Part shown: positions 24,447 to 32,735 of the stretch, one piece after another
How the letters are laid out: each line of letters opens with the position of its first letter
Position numbering within the stretch: position 1 is the first letter of the stretch
Assembly: GCA_017511325.1 (NCBI GenBank)
Contig: JAFWKS010000098.1
Location: forward strand, 1-33,132
Source of the DNA: Erysipelotrichaceae bacterium
Lineage (GTDB): Bacteria; Bacillota_I; Bacilli_A; Erysipelotrichales; Erysipelotrichaceae
DNA: 33,132 nt
Direction of reading: 5' to 3'
Notes under the pieces: generated by a model
Databases searched by the model: none
What the model was told of the DNA's origin: nothing
The model's input: only the letters and a program-made list of their open reading frames with translations
Program-made: the position numbers and the translations under genes

Positions 24447-25946
24447 CTATTTGATCTTGTAAAGTTTCTTGAATTTGTTTTTGAGGTATTTGATGTAGTG
24501 ATCAGCAGAGAATTTCTTTCCGGTGGCGAGCTTCAACAGTTCATCATAAGTGTAAAGAGCGCCATACTTCTGGATCTTTTCCTTCAGCCATTTCTGTACT
24601 TCCGGATACTTTCCTTTTTCAAGCAGGGCATCGATATCCATCTCTTTTTCCATTTTGTTGATGAGCTGAGCGCCGATGGCACTGCCCAAGGCATAAGTCG
24701 GGAAGTAACCGAAAGAAGCCTGTGACCAGTGGATATCCTGAAGGATACCTTCATAGTCGTTCTTGACATCAAGTCCAAGATATTCCTTGTATTTCTGATT
24801 CCAGATCTCAGGCAGATCCTTGAGATCGATCGAACCATCAAAGATGCCTTTTTCGATCTCGTATCTGATCAGGATGTGGATCGGATAAGTCAGTTCATCA
24901 GCTTCGGTCCTGATGAAAGACGGGCAGGATCTGTTTATAGCTCTGATGAAATCATCCAGTGAAACATCTTTGAGATTTTCCGGGAAGATCTTTACCAGCT
25001 CAGGGTAGAGCTTCACCCAGAACGATCTTCTTTTTCCTATATAGTTTTCGTTGAATCTTGACTGTGATTCATGGACACCCATGGAGATGGCGTCGTGGAT
25101 CATGGTGCTTTGGTACTTCTTTTCTACCTGATGATCATAGTAGGCATGGCCGGTCTCATGAATGATCGAAAAGATCGCGGCGGAGACATCGTTTTCCATA
25201 AAACGGGTAGTGATCCTGGTGTCGTCTTCACAGATCGAGGTGGTATAAGGATGTTCGCTTTCACCCATATATCCCCATGATTGATCAAAATGAAGAAACT
25301 TCAGCAGGATCTTCGCAAATTCTCTTTGTTTGGCGGCAGGATAGTATTTATGCAGGAAAGAATCATCGACCATTTCCTGTTTTGCGGATACTTCCTTTAT
25401 CAAAGGAATGAGCTCTTCCTTGATCCTTTTGAAGAAGATATCATACTTCTTTCTGTTCATGCCTTCCTGATAATTATCGAGCAGGATATCGTAAGGATCT
25501 TTCTTGTCGTCGATCCTCTTTAATCTTTCCCTGGTCAGATCGATCAGTTTGTGCAGATCTTTCTCAAAGTATTTATAGTCTTTGTGCTGTCTGGCTTTCA
25601 TCCAGCTGTCATTGGCGTTGATGACGGCCTGTGTATAAGCCATCGTCTCTTCCTTGCTGAACTTGAGCACATCTTCCAGGGCTTTGATCCGAAGCTGCAG
25701 CTCCCGGTTTTTGTCAAAACCGAGATCCTGTTTGCTCAGGTCTTTTATCGCATCGAGATATTTCTGATCAGTTTCGATCGAATATACTTCACCTGACATC
25801 AAAGCCAGAGCTTCGTTTCTTTTTCTGTTTCCTTTTTTAGGGGCTACAGTGTCCTTATCAAAATGTGTGGCAGAGATCAGTGTATAGTAGGCACTGAGTT
25901 TACGGTTAGTATCATCATAGATCTTAAGACTTTTGTTGTTTTTCAT
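24447..25946 (-). CDS. M32 family carboxypeptidase
   Basis: A 499-residue zinc carboxypeptidase of the Taq/Bsu type. The zinc site is HETGH (H263, E264, H267), with the third ligand E293 in the family motif HESQSR. Further M32 landmarks are DDTRITTRF, the IRTEADELTYPIHILIRYEIE stretch and HWSQASFGYFPTYALG. It removes C-terminal residues from peptides in the cytoplasm. I use the second ATG (25946), because AGAAGGA lies 5 bases before it and abuts the first one; the longer frame has an unlikely Cys-rich extension. Single gene. Confidence 0.92.
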   Translation of the reverse strand: MKNNKSLKIYDDTNRKLSAYYTLISATHFDKDTVAPKKGNRKRNEALALMSGEVYSIETDQKYLDAIKDLSKQDLGFDKNRELQLRIKALEDVLKFSKEETMAYTQAVINANDSWMKARQHKDYKYFEKDLHKLIDLTRERLKRIDDKKDPYDILLDNYQEGMNRKKYDIFFKRIKEELIPLIKEVSAKQEMVDDSFLHKYYPAAKQREFAKILLKFLHFDQSWGYMGESEHPYTTSICEDDTRITTRFMENDVSAAIFSIIHETGHAYYDHQVEKKYQSTMIHDAISMGVHESQSRFNENYIGKRRSFWVKLYPELVKIFPENLKDVSLDDFIRAINRSCPSFIRTEADELTYPIHILIRYEIEKGIFDGSIDLKDLPEIWNQKYKEYLGLDVKNDYEGILQDIHWSQASFGYFPTYALGSAIGAQLINKMEKEMDIDALLEKGKYPEVQKWLKEKIQKYGALYTYDELLKLATGKKFSADHYIKYLKNKFKKLYKIK

Positions 25947-26015
25947 CGTCATCCTTCTTTCACATACTATTTTACAGACATTGTGCAAAAAAGCAGTTTA
26001 AAAGAAAACAAAATA

Positions 26016-26021
26016 TATAAT
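26016..26021 (+). promoter_or_regulatory. Putative -10 box of the metallo-hydrolase gene
   Basis: TATAAT in an A-rich run, 43 bases before the chosen start. The -35 region is poor. Confidence 0.35.
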
Positions 26022-26063
26022 AAAAGTATAAAGGTTAGAAGATCATAATACTTAGTGGGAAAT

Positions 26064-26756
26064 ATGAGCGAAGTCATCAGGATCAACGAAGAGACATACA
26101 GGATCGAAGATGAAGGTGTGAGGTTCTTTTTACTCACAGGTAAAAATAAAGCCATGATGATCGACAGCGGCATGAACACGCGATATGCCAAAGCGATCAC
26201 CGAGGAATTGACATCCTTGCCGATAGAACTGCTCAACACTCACGGCGACAGAGATCACATCTGCGGCAACGGCAGTTTTGATAAAGTCTATATGAGCGAA
26301 GCAGAAAAACTAAACTACATCGAAGCCGGAGGAAGGACAAGCATCATTTCCGTTAAAGAAGGCGATGTTTTCGATCTAGGTGAAAGAACCCTTAAGATCA
26401 TCGATAATCCCGGCCATACGCCAGGAAGCATCGCAATACTTGATGAAAAATACAGGGTGCTGATCGGTGGGGATGCGATCCAGGATGGAACGATCTATAT
26501 GTTTGGAAAGTATCGGAACATAAACTTATATGTCAAAAGCTTAAGACACATCAAGGATTTCCTAAAAAGCTTCGATGTGATCTATCCTTCGCATGGTTCA
26601 TTCCCGGTCTATCCAGAGCTTATCGATAAACTGATCGAAGGTGCCACAAGCATCATAAACAAGCAGGCAAATGGAAGCATCATTGAGCTGCATGGCCGTA
26701 AAGTAATAAAATATGAATTTCCTTATGCAGGATTTTATTGCGATATAAACGAGTGA
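26064..26756 (+). CDS. Metallo-beta-lactamase-fold hydrolase
   Basis: The 230-residue protein has the alpha-beta/beta-alpha fold and most metal ligands: H60, D62, D64 and H65 (NTHGDRDH, where the usual second His of HxHxDH is Asp), H118 (NPGHTPGS), D137 (LIGGDAI) and H177 (YPSHGSF). This variant site occurs in uncharacterised glyoxalase-II-like hydrolases of anaerobes; the substrate is unknown. The start is uncertain: a GTG at 26055 is also possible, and neither has a strong ribosome site. Single gene with its own terminator. Confidence 0.85.
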   Translation: MSEVIRINEETYRIEDEGVRFFLLTGKNKAMMIDSGMNTRYAKAITEELTSLPIELLNTHGDRDHICGNGSFDKVYMSEAEKLNYIEAGGRTSIISVKEGDVFDLGERTLKIIDNPGHTPGSIAILDEKYRVLIGGDAIQDGTIYMFGKYRNINLYVKSLRHIKDFLKSFDVIYPSHGSFPVYPELIDKLIEGATSIINKQANGSIIELHGRKVIKYEFPYAGFYCDINE

Positions 26757-26768
26757 TTATCGTATCAG

Positions 26769-26791
26769 ACAGGACAGATGTCCTGTTTTTT
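26769..26791 (+). terminator. Terminator of the metallo-hydrolase gene
   Basis: ACAGGAC / GTCCTGT stem with a 4-base loop (26769-26786), then T6. Confidence 0.88.
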
Positions 26792-26838
26792 GATGTATCA
26801 TAAAAGTAGGAAGAACTGAAAAACAATCAAAAATAAGC

Positions 26839-26858
26839 CATCTTGTTTAAGATGTTTT
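26839..26858 (+). repeat. Small hairpin in the lipoprotein leader
   Basis: CATCTT / AAGATG with a GTTT loop followed by TTTT, 28 bases before the lipoprotein start. It could be a weak attenuator or the residue of a second terminator. Confidence 0.35.
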
Positions 26859-26886
26859 GTCAGATCGGATAAGAAGGAGGAGAGAA

Positions 26887-28407
26887 ATGAAAAAGTTCAG
26901 GTATTATATCACTTTGCTTCTGGTGGTGATGATGGCGCTTCTAAACGGCTGTACTAAAAAAGAAGAGTCGGCTTATGATATCGCGGGCAAGACTTTCTAC
27001 AACACCGTAGATGAATATGGCAATGCGGAACATTCCAACGTCTGGTTTGGCAAGGATGGAAGTTTTGTGCTGAAAGACAATTATTTCGACGGTTACTATC
27101 AGATCGTCGGCGACTGGTCTTTGAAGGAGAATGTCGTTACACTTGATGTCAAACAGTCAGGAGTCGGAGAGTTCAGCAAGATCATTTTTGAGATCATTGA
27201 TGATGACGATCTGAAACTGAAGACGACACTCGCCGGTTCCAAAGCCGAGGATACGTTCTCGATAAATCAGACAACGGATCCAGCTCCTGCGCCAAGCGAT
27301 CTGCCTAAGTTTACCTACACGACTTACTACAACATCTCCCAGCCGTCCAAGCAGAAATCATATTGCGAACTTCACAGTGACAAGAGTTTCGCTTTCATCG
27401 ATAAGAATGATTTCGGTATTTCCGAATATCTTGGAACATATACGCAGGATAAAGATACGCTGACTTTAACGGCTAAAGAAGATGGCAGGATAATAGAGTT
27501 CTTGATTGTTGATGAAAAGAATTTGATCTTGCAAAGCGATGTGGGAGTTTCGGCAACAGGCGATAAATTCACCAGTGACTATAAAGAAGGCGGTGAGACT
27601 TCCCCTGCGGTCATCCCATGTACGGCTTTGTCTTCCCTGTATAACAATTACTGGGCTGTTGAGGGTGTAAAAAACTACGACCTTGAGGTCAAGACCACCC
27701 CGGCAGATACGACGGATAAGATCACTTATACAAGCGATGATGAAAAAGTCGTCAAGGTAGATGAGAACGGTCTTTGTACAGCCGTTTCACCAGGCACGAC
27801 CAAGATCCATATCAAGTGCGGTTCGATCGAAAGAGTCGTCGGCTTTGAGACCAGGGCCAAGGCTGCAACGGCTGTGAATGTCGATCCAAAGAAGATCATA
27901 ATTAACGTTGACGGCAGTACGCAGATCACAGCCAAGCCAAGTCCGGAAACGGTTGCTGACAAGACGATCACCTATAAGTCGAATGATTCAAGTGTCGCCA
28001 AGGTCGACAGCAACGGCATCGTCTATGGCGTTTCTCCGGGCGTGACCAAGATCATCTGCCAGGCTGCCAGCGGCGTGCAGGGAGAATGTGATGTCTGCGT
28101 AGAAGGTGAGACCGTCATTTTCAAGATGGAAAACAATGTATCCGTCAAAGCAGGAAGCGGTGAAAAGATCCCTTATCAGGCCACACATATCGCCTGCTAT
28201 GACTTCAACTTCAACAAGACAGACGTGACCAAGGATGTCGATTTCCATACCGCTTATACTTCAGCGCTGGATATCGATGGCTATGGCAACGTCTATGCCA
28301 AAGGCGCAGTCTATGACACGGTCGATATCGCGATCCACTTCACTTATACGGATGGCAGTTCATTCTTTGTCCAGTCTCCGGAGTTCATAGTGCACGTCGT
28401 AAAATAA
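26887..28407 (+). CDS. Lipoprotein with two Big2 (Ig-like) domains
   Basis: The 506-residue protein has a signal peptide (MKKFRYYITLLLVVMMALL) and lipobox LLNGC with lipidated C22. Two related beta-rich repeats follow (about 28-130 and 140-240; TFYNT...GSFVLKDNYF, TTYYN...KSFAFIDKNDF). Two bacterial Ig-like Big2 domains come next (about 255-325 and 330-410), with the signature YTSDDEKVVKVDENGLCTAVSPGTTKI repeated as YKSNDSSVAKVDSNGIVYGVSPGVTKI in shorter units. A last beta domain runs to the C-terminus. It is anchored outside the membrane and probably binds cell-wall glycans or other surface ligands; the ligand is unknown. Start chosen at the ATG after AAGGAGG. Confidence 0.88.
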   Translation: MKKFRYYITLLLVVMMALLNGCTKKEESAYDIAGKTFYNTVDEYGNAEHSNVWFGKDGSFVLKDNYFDGYYQIVGDWSLKENVVTLDVKQSGVGEFSKIIFEIIDDDDLKLKTTLAGSKAEDTFSINQTTDPAPAPSDLPKFTYTTYYNISQPSKQKSYCELHSDKSFAFIDKNDFGISEYLGTYTQDKDTLTLTAKEDGRIIEFLIVDEKNLILQSDVGVSATGDKFTSDYKEGGETSPAVIPCTALSSLYNNYWAVEGVKNYDLEVKTTPADTTDKITYTSDDEKVVKVDENGLCTAVSPGTTKIHIKCGSIERVVGFETRAKAATAVNVDPKKIIINVDGSTQITAKPSPETVADKTITYKSNDSSVAKVDSNGIVYGVSPGVTKIICQAASGVQGECDVCVEGETVIFKMENNVSVKAGSGEKIPYQATHIACYDFNFNKTDVTKDVDFHTAYTSALDIDGYGNVYAKGAVYDTVDIAIHFTYTDGSSFFVQSPEFIVHVVK

Positions 28408-28433
28408 GACTAACATTAACTAATATGACCTGC

Positions 28434-28461
28434 AGGCAGGAAGATGATTCCTGCCTTTTTT
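28434..28461 (+). terminator. Terminator of the lipoprotein gene
   Basis: AGGCAGGAA / TTCCTGCCT stem (28434-28442 with 28448-28456), GATGA loop, then T6. Confidence 0.9.
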
Positions 28462-28521
28462 ATTTTTAAAAAGATCGAAATAGCGATTTGATTGTATACT
28501 ATAGGTAAGAAAATCAAGGCA

Positions 28522-30945
28522 ATGCTGTATTCTTTTGCGGGAATCCTGGCACTGGTTATCCTTCTGATAATCAACCATGACGTCATTTTCATGAAAGTAC
28601 CTCCGGTAAGTGTACCGGCTTTTTCACAGTTCCGCACCTTCCTTTTCAATGTGATCGTCTTCTATATAACAGATATCATCTGGGGCATCTTGTATGAAAA
28701 CAATCTGATCACCCTGGCTTACATCGATACAGCGTTCTTCTTTGCCGCTATGGCAACTTCGATCTTTACCTGGACGAGATATGTGGTCTTCTATCTGAAG
28801 CAGAACAACACTTTCGGCAAGGCGCTTAGACTTATCGGCTGGGCATTTCTGATCTTTGAGATCCTGGTCATCATAATAAACTTCTTCTATCCGGTACTTT
28901 TCTATTTTGATGAGACCGGCATCTACCATGCCTTAAGTGCGCGTTATCTTACTCTGGCCTTGCAGATAGTGATGTTTGTGATGACCACGATCTATGCATC
29001 GCTGTCGGCAATAAAGAGCGAAGGCGTCATGAGATACAGATATATGGCCATATATCTATTCAGTGCTTCGATGGTCGGTTTTGTGATCGGACAGGTAACT
29101 TATCCGCTGATGCCGTTATACTCGATCGGATACATGCTTGGATCATGTTTCATCCACAGCTTTGTCTTGGAGAGCGAAAGAGAAGAATATCGTGGCTCTC
29201 TGGAACAGAAGCTTGAAGCAGCCATGGAAGAAGGAAACTACTATGACCTGCTTACTGGTCTGCAGGGAACAGCTCACTTCTTCAGGTACTGCACCTTTGA
29301 AAGAAAAGCCATGATGGAAAAAGGCGATTATCCTGCTTTCCTGTTTATTGATATCAGCGGCATGAAATACTACAACGAAAGAAATACTTTCGACGGAGGA
29401 GATAAACTTCTGCAGTCACTTTCCAAACTGCTCATTGAGGAATTCGAGGCCGAAAACTGCAGCCGTCTGGGTTCCGATAAATTCGTCGTGTTTGCTGAAG
29501 TGAAGGGTCTTGAAGACAGACTCAACAGGATCTTCAATAAATGGGATGAGCAGAACAGGAAAGACTGTCCGGCGATCCGTGTCGGTATCTATCTTGATAA
29601 GAAAGGCGATATCATGATCGGCGCCGCCTGTGACAGAGCGAAAATCGCCCGTGATGCGATCCACAATACCTATGAATCAGGATTCAAATATTTTGATGAA
29701 AAGATGCAGGTGAATGCCGAAAAGAAGCAGTATATACTTTCTCATTTCAATCGGGCGATGGATGAGAACTGGATCCAGGTCTACTATCAGCCGATCGTGC
29801 GTGCAACGAATGGCCGAGTATGTGATGAAGAGGCTCTGGCTCGCTGGATCGATCCTGAACGCGGTCTGCTTCCTCCTGACAGCTTCATCCCGTATCTTGA
29901 AGAAGCCAATCTGATCTATAAGCTCGATCTCTATGTGATCGAACAGACCCTGAACAAGATCAAGAAACTGGAAGAGGCTGATCTTTTCCTGGTGCCGCAA
30001 TCTTTGAATCTTTCGCGCAATGACTTCGATGCCTGCGATATCGTAGAAGAGATCCGTAAGCTTGTCGATGCGAAGAATATACCGCACAATCTGATCTCGA
30101 TCGAAATAACGGAAAGTATCATCGGCAGCGATTTTGAATTCATCCAGGCTCAGATCGACCGCTTCAGAACTTTGGGATTCAAGGTCTGGCTCGATGATTT
30201 CGGCAGCGGTTATTCATCTTTGGATATGCTTCAAAGCATGCGTGTCGACCTGATCAAATTCGATATGCGCTTCATGCAGCAGTTCTCGAACGGCAAAAAG
30301 AACAGGGTCATCCTTACCGAATTGGTAAAGATGGCTGAAGGACTGGGCATCGATACGGTCTGCGAAGGTGTTGAAAGAAAGGAACAGGTCGAATTCTTAA
30401 GGGAGATCGGCTGTGCCAAACTTCAGGGATATTACTACACCAAGCCGTTACCGATGGATGAGATCCTGAGAAGATATGAAACAGGTACCCAGATCGGTTT
30501 TGAGAATCCTAAGGAATCTGAATACTTCGATGCGATCGACAGGGTCAGTCTTTATGATCTCAATGTCGTTGCCAAGGATGATGCAGAAAACCTGAAGAAC
30601 TACTACAATACGGTGCCAATGGCTGTCATCGAAGTAGCCGGCAACAAAGCTCGCTTTGCCCGCAGCAATCAGGCTTACCGCGACTTCATGATGAGGACCT
30701 TCAATTTTGATCTGTCCGGATTAAGCGGCAATTCCTTCGAAGAAACTCCTTATGGACCAGGTGCACCATTCGTCATGATGCTCAGAAAGTGCTGTGAAGA
30801 AGGAGGAAAAGCCTTCTTTGATGAAACGATGCCTGATGGCACGATCGTGCGCTCCTATATGCGCCAGATCGCAGACAATCCTTTAAGCAAAACGATGGCT
30901 GCCGTAGTTGCGGTGCTAGTGGTGCTTGACAGTAAGGAATCATAA
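28522..30945 (+). CDS. Membrane cyclic di-GMP phosphodiesterase (7TM-like, degenerate GGDEF, EAL, PAS-like)
   Basis: The protein has 807 residues from ATG 28522. About seven N-terminal helices (to about 215) form a sensor. A degenerate GGDEF follows (GSDKF, 317-321), so it cannot make c-di-GMP but may bind GTP. The EAL domain (about 400-655) has its catalytic residues: E437-A-L, N496, E528, D558-D559 (LDDFGSGYSSL), K579, E615 (CEGVE) and Q635 (QGYYYTKP). A PAS-like tail (about 690-780) closes it. It should hydrolyse c-di-GMP, opposing the cyclase at 9018. I reject the upstream TTG 28492 because a TATACT box (28495-28500) overlaps it. Confidence 0.9.
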   Translation: MLYSFAGILALVILLIINHDVIFMKVPPVSVPAFSQFRTFLFNVIVFYITDIIWGILYENNLITLAYIDTAFFFAAMATSIFTWTRYVVFYLKQNNTFGKALRLIGWAFLIFEILVIIINFFYPVLFYFDETGIYHALSARYLTLALQIVMFVMTTIYASLSAIKSEGVMRYRYMAIYLFSASMVGFVIGQVTYPLMPLYSIGYMLGSCFIHSFVLESEREEYRGSLEQKLEAAMEEGNYYDLLTGLQGTAHFFRYCTFERKAMMEKGDYPAFLFIDISGMKYYNERNTFDGGDKLLQSLSKLLIEEFEAENCSRLGSDKFVVFAEVKGLEDRLNRIFNKWDEQNRKDCPAIRVGIYLDKKGDIMIGAACDRAKIARDAIHNTYESGFKYFDEKMQVNAEKKQYILSHFNRAMDENWIQVYYQPIVRATNGRVCDEEALARWIDPERGLLPPDSFIPYLEEANLIYKLDLYVIEQTLNKIKKLEEADLFLVPQSLNLSRNDFDACDIVEEIRKLVDAKNIPHNLISIEITESIIGSDFEFIQAQIDRFRTLGFKVWLDDFGSGYSSLDMLQSMRVDLIKFDMRFMQQFSNGKKNRVILTELVKMAEGLGIDTVCEGVERKEQVEFLREIGCAKLQGYYYTKPLPMDEILRRYETGTQIGFENPKESEYFDAIDRVSLYDLNVVAKDDAENLKNYYNTVPMAVIEVAGNKARFARSNQAYRDFMMRTFNFDLSGLSGNSFEETPYGPGAPFVMMLRKCCEEGGKAFFDETMPDGTIVRSYMRQIADNPLSKTMAAVVAVLVVLDSKES

Positions 30946-30986
30946 AACAAAAGTTCTCTGATAAGAGATCTTTTCAGATCATAGAC

Positions 30987-31007
30987 AAACGGGCCAACGC
31001 CCGTTTT
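30987..31007 (+). terminator. Terminator of the EAL gene
   Basis: AAACGGGC / GCCCGTTT stem with CAAC loop, ending in T4. Confidence 0.85.
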
Positions 31008-31035
31008 CATATGAATTAATTACTGATACTTAGAA

Positions 31036-31041
31036 TATAAT
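31036..31041 (+). promoter_or_regulatory. Putative -10 box of the double-glycine protein gene
   Basis: TATAAT, 29 bases before ATG 31071, in AT-rich DNA. The -35 element is poor (TGAATT, 31012-31017). Confidence 0.4.
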
Positions 31042-31070
31042 TGACACAAAGATATGAAAGGTCTACAAAA

Positions 31071-31567
31071 ATGGAAAAAAAGATTTAAACGAAAAAGAAC
31101 TTAAAGATGTTAATGCCGGTCTGGCTTTCGCTGAATTCAAACAGGAATTGCTGGCTAAACTGCCTGTGGAAGTAAAAAGAAAACTCGCTCTGGCAAAATC
31201 CGATAATGAAGCCTGTAAGATCCTTGCGGACAGCGGTATCGATTATGAAGCCATTGAAGCCAGAATTAAAAACATTTTTGCCAGAAACGGTAAAGATCTG
31301 CTGGCATTAAACGACAGACAGCTTGAAGCAATTTCCGGCGGTTTTGATACAGATAGTTACGGTGAATTTGTCTGCCGGAACTGTAAAGCAACTGAAAGCG
31401 ATGACTTCTCTTATCAGTTCTGGGCTTCTACTTTCCTTACAAGTGGTAGGATCTACCGTTGCAAAAAATGCGGAACTTATATTTTGAAAACAGCTAAAAA
31501 CAGTTCGACCTTCATGGATGAAGCCGCTTATGATGAATGGCTTGATGAGGCGTTACAGTTATTATAA
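31071..31567 (+). CDS. Double-glycine-leader protein with two CxxC pairs, frame joined by a possible -1 shift
   Basis: Read with a -1 shift at A AAA AAG (31076-31082), the product is about 165 residues. It opens MEKKDLNEKELKDVNAG, has a helical middle, then LNDRQLEAISGG (GG at 90-91), the classic leader end of exported peptides processed by C39 peptidases. The remaining 74 residues hold CRNC and CKKC (Cys 102, 105, 131, 134), which could bind zinc or be modified. Without the shift the ATG at 31071 (AAAGG box) stops after six codons. The continuing frame alone has only a TTG start (31148) with no good ribosome site. No maturation enzyme or peptidase gene is visible nearby. Toxin, pheromone or export substrate are all guesses. 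Confidence 0.65.
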
Positions 31568-31594
31568 CCGTCTATTTACATTCAATGATCCAAT

Positions 31595-31618
31595 GGCACA
31601 CGCACAGTGTGCCTTTTT
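31595..31618 (+). terminator. Terminator of the double-glycine protein gene
   Basis: GGCACAC / GTGTGCC stem with GCACA loop, then T5. Confidence 0.88.
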
Positions 31619-31643
31619 ATACAGATATTGATTATTTTTTTAC

Positions 31644-32735
31644 TTATTTTATCTCCATGATGATCCTGTTGGCATATCCTTTTTCATCGATCTTTTCATA
31701 TTTGAGCGAAGAAGAGATGCCTTTGATGATCTTTAATGGAAGGATGCTTTGATCTTCCTCAAGGATATTGCAAGGTTCATCACCATAAAGAACGCTGATC
31801 TCTACGCTGTCATCCTTCTGTGAATAGAGCACAGAGAAGAAGACCCGATAATCATTAAGTTTCTCAAGCAGGATCCCCTGGCACAATTCTTCGAAAGCCG
31901 AATGGATGTGGAAAGATTTCCTGTAATCGATGTGATTCCTGCGGCAGTACTCATCAATTGAAGCATAGGCGCCATAGAAATCGTAGTCACTGTCCTCGAT
32001 CTTGAATTCCAGGACTTTGAGTCCGTTGACGAAGCGCCTGGTCTTTTCTTTTTTAGGGAAGCTGAAGATAGTTTCAGGATCACCTTCCTCATAGATAGTG
32101 CCTTCGTCCATGTAGAACAGGCGATTGCCGATGGCTCGCGCAAAATCCATATCGTGGGTAACGATAAGCATCGTCTTGCCTGTATGAGTAAGATCTTTGA
32201 TGACAGCTTTGACCTCACCGACCATTGCAGGATCAAGCGCACTTACAGGTTCATCAAACAGGATGATCTCCGGATCCATCGCCAGTGTTCTGGCAATGGC
32301 AACGCGCTGTTTCTGACCACCTGAAAGCTGATCAGGATAGCTGAAGGCCTTCTGGTAGAGGTTGACTCTTTTAAGCAGTCTGATGGCTTTTTCATAGGCT
32401 TCCTGTCTGCTTGCTTTAAGGATGTCAACCTGCGGGTTCATGACATTTTCGATCACGGTCATATTTTCAAACAGGTTGAAAGACTGGAAGACCATGCCGA
32501 CTTTCCTGCTGACCTTAAGCAGGTCATATCCTGGAGCTGTAATCTCTTCGCCATCGATGAATATCTGTCCGCTTGTCGGTCTTTCCAGCATGTTTATGCA
32601 TTTGATGAAGGTGGATTTGCCGCAGCCTGACGGGCCAATGATCGAAATGATGTCACCATCGTTGATGGTCACTGATAGATCATTGACTATCGGATTTACT
32701 CTGTATATCTTAACCAGATTCTTGATCTCGATCAT
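31644..32735 (-). CDS. Polar amino-acid ABC transporter ATPase (GlnQ-like) with degenerate HATPase-like tail
   Basis: The 363-residue protein powers amino-acid uptake. The ABC domain is complete: Walker A GPSGCGKST (34-42), Q84, signature LSGGQ (137-141), Walker B ILFDEP (158-163) and switch H194. GlnQ-type proteins normally end near residue 245. Here about 120 more residues follow, with a pattern like RsbW/HATPase domains: FEELCQGIL (281-289, N-box with Gln for Asn), then SVLYGDEPCNI, then LPLKIIKGISSSLKYEK...ANRIIMEI. The last part parallels VGIKMVSKIAKEMNYQ...NVLTIKL of the MATE-HATPase here. ATP-binding glycines are lost, so it is probably a non-catalytic partner-binding domain. The start overlaps the permease stop by four bases (ATGA). 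Confidence 0.9.
   Translation of the reverse strand: MIEIKNLVKIYRVNPIVNDLSVTINDGDIISIIGPSGCGKSTFIKCINMLERPTSGQIFIDGEEITAPGYDLLKVSRKVGMVFQSFNLFENMTVIENVMNPQVDILKASRQEAYEKAIRLLKRVNLYQKAFSYPDQLSGGQKQRVAIARTLAMDPEIILFDEPVSALDPAMVGEVKAVIKDLTHTGKTMLIVTHDMDFARAIGNRLFYMDEGTIYEEGDPETIFSFPKKEKTRRFVNGLKVLEFKIEDSDYDFYGAYASIDEYCRRNHIDYRKSFHIHSAFEELCQGILLEKLNDYRVFFSVLYSQKDDSVEISVLYGDEPCNILEEDQSILPLKIIKGISSSLKYEKIDEKGYANRIIMEIK

Noticed and set aside
25947..25988. Longer start of the M32 carboxypeptidase
   Set aside because: Adds a Cys-rich extension with no ribosome site, while AGAAGGA is ideally placed for ATG 25946.
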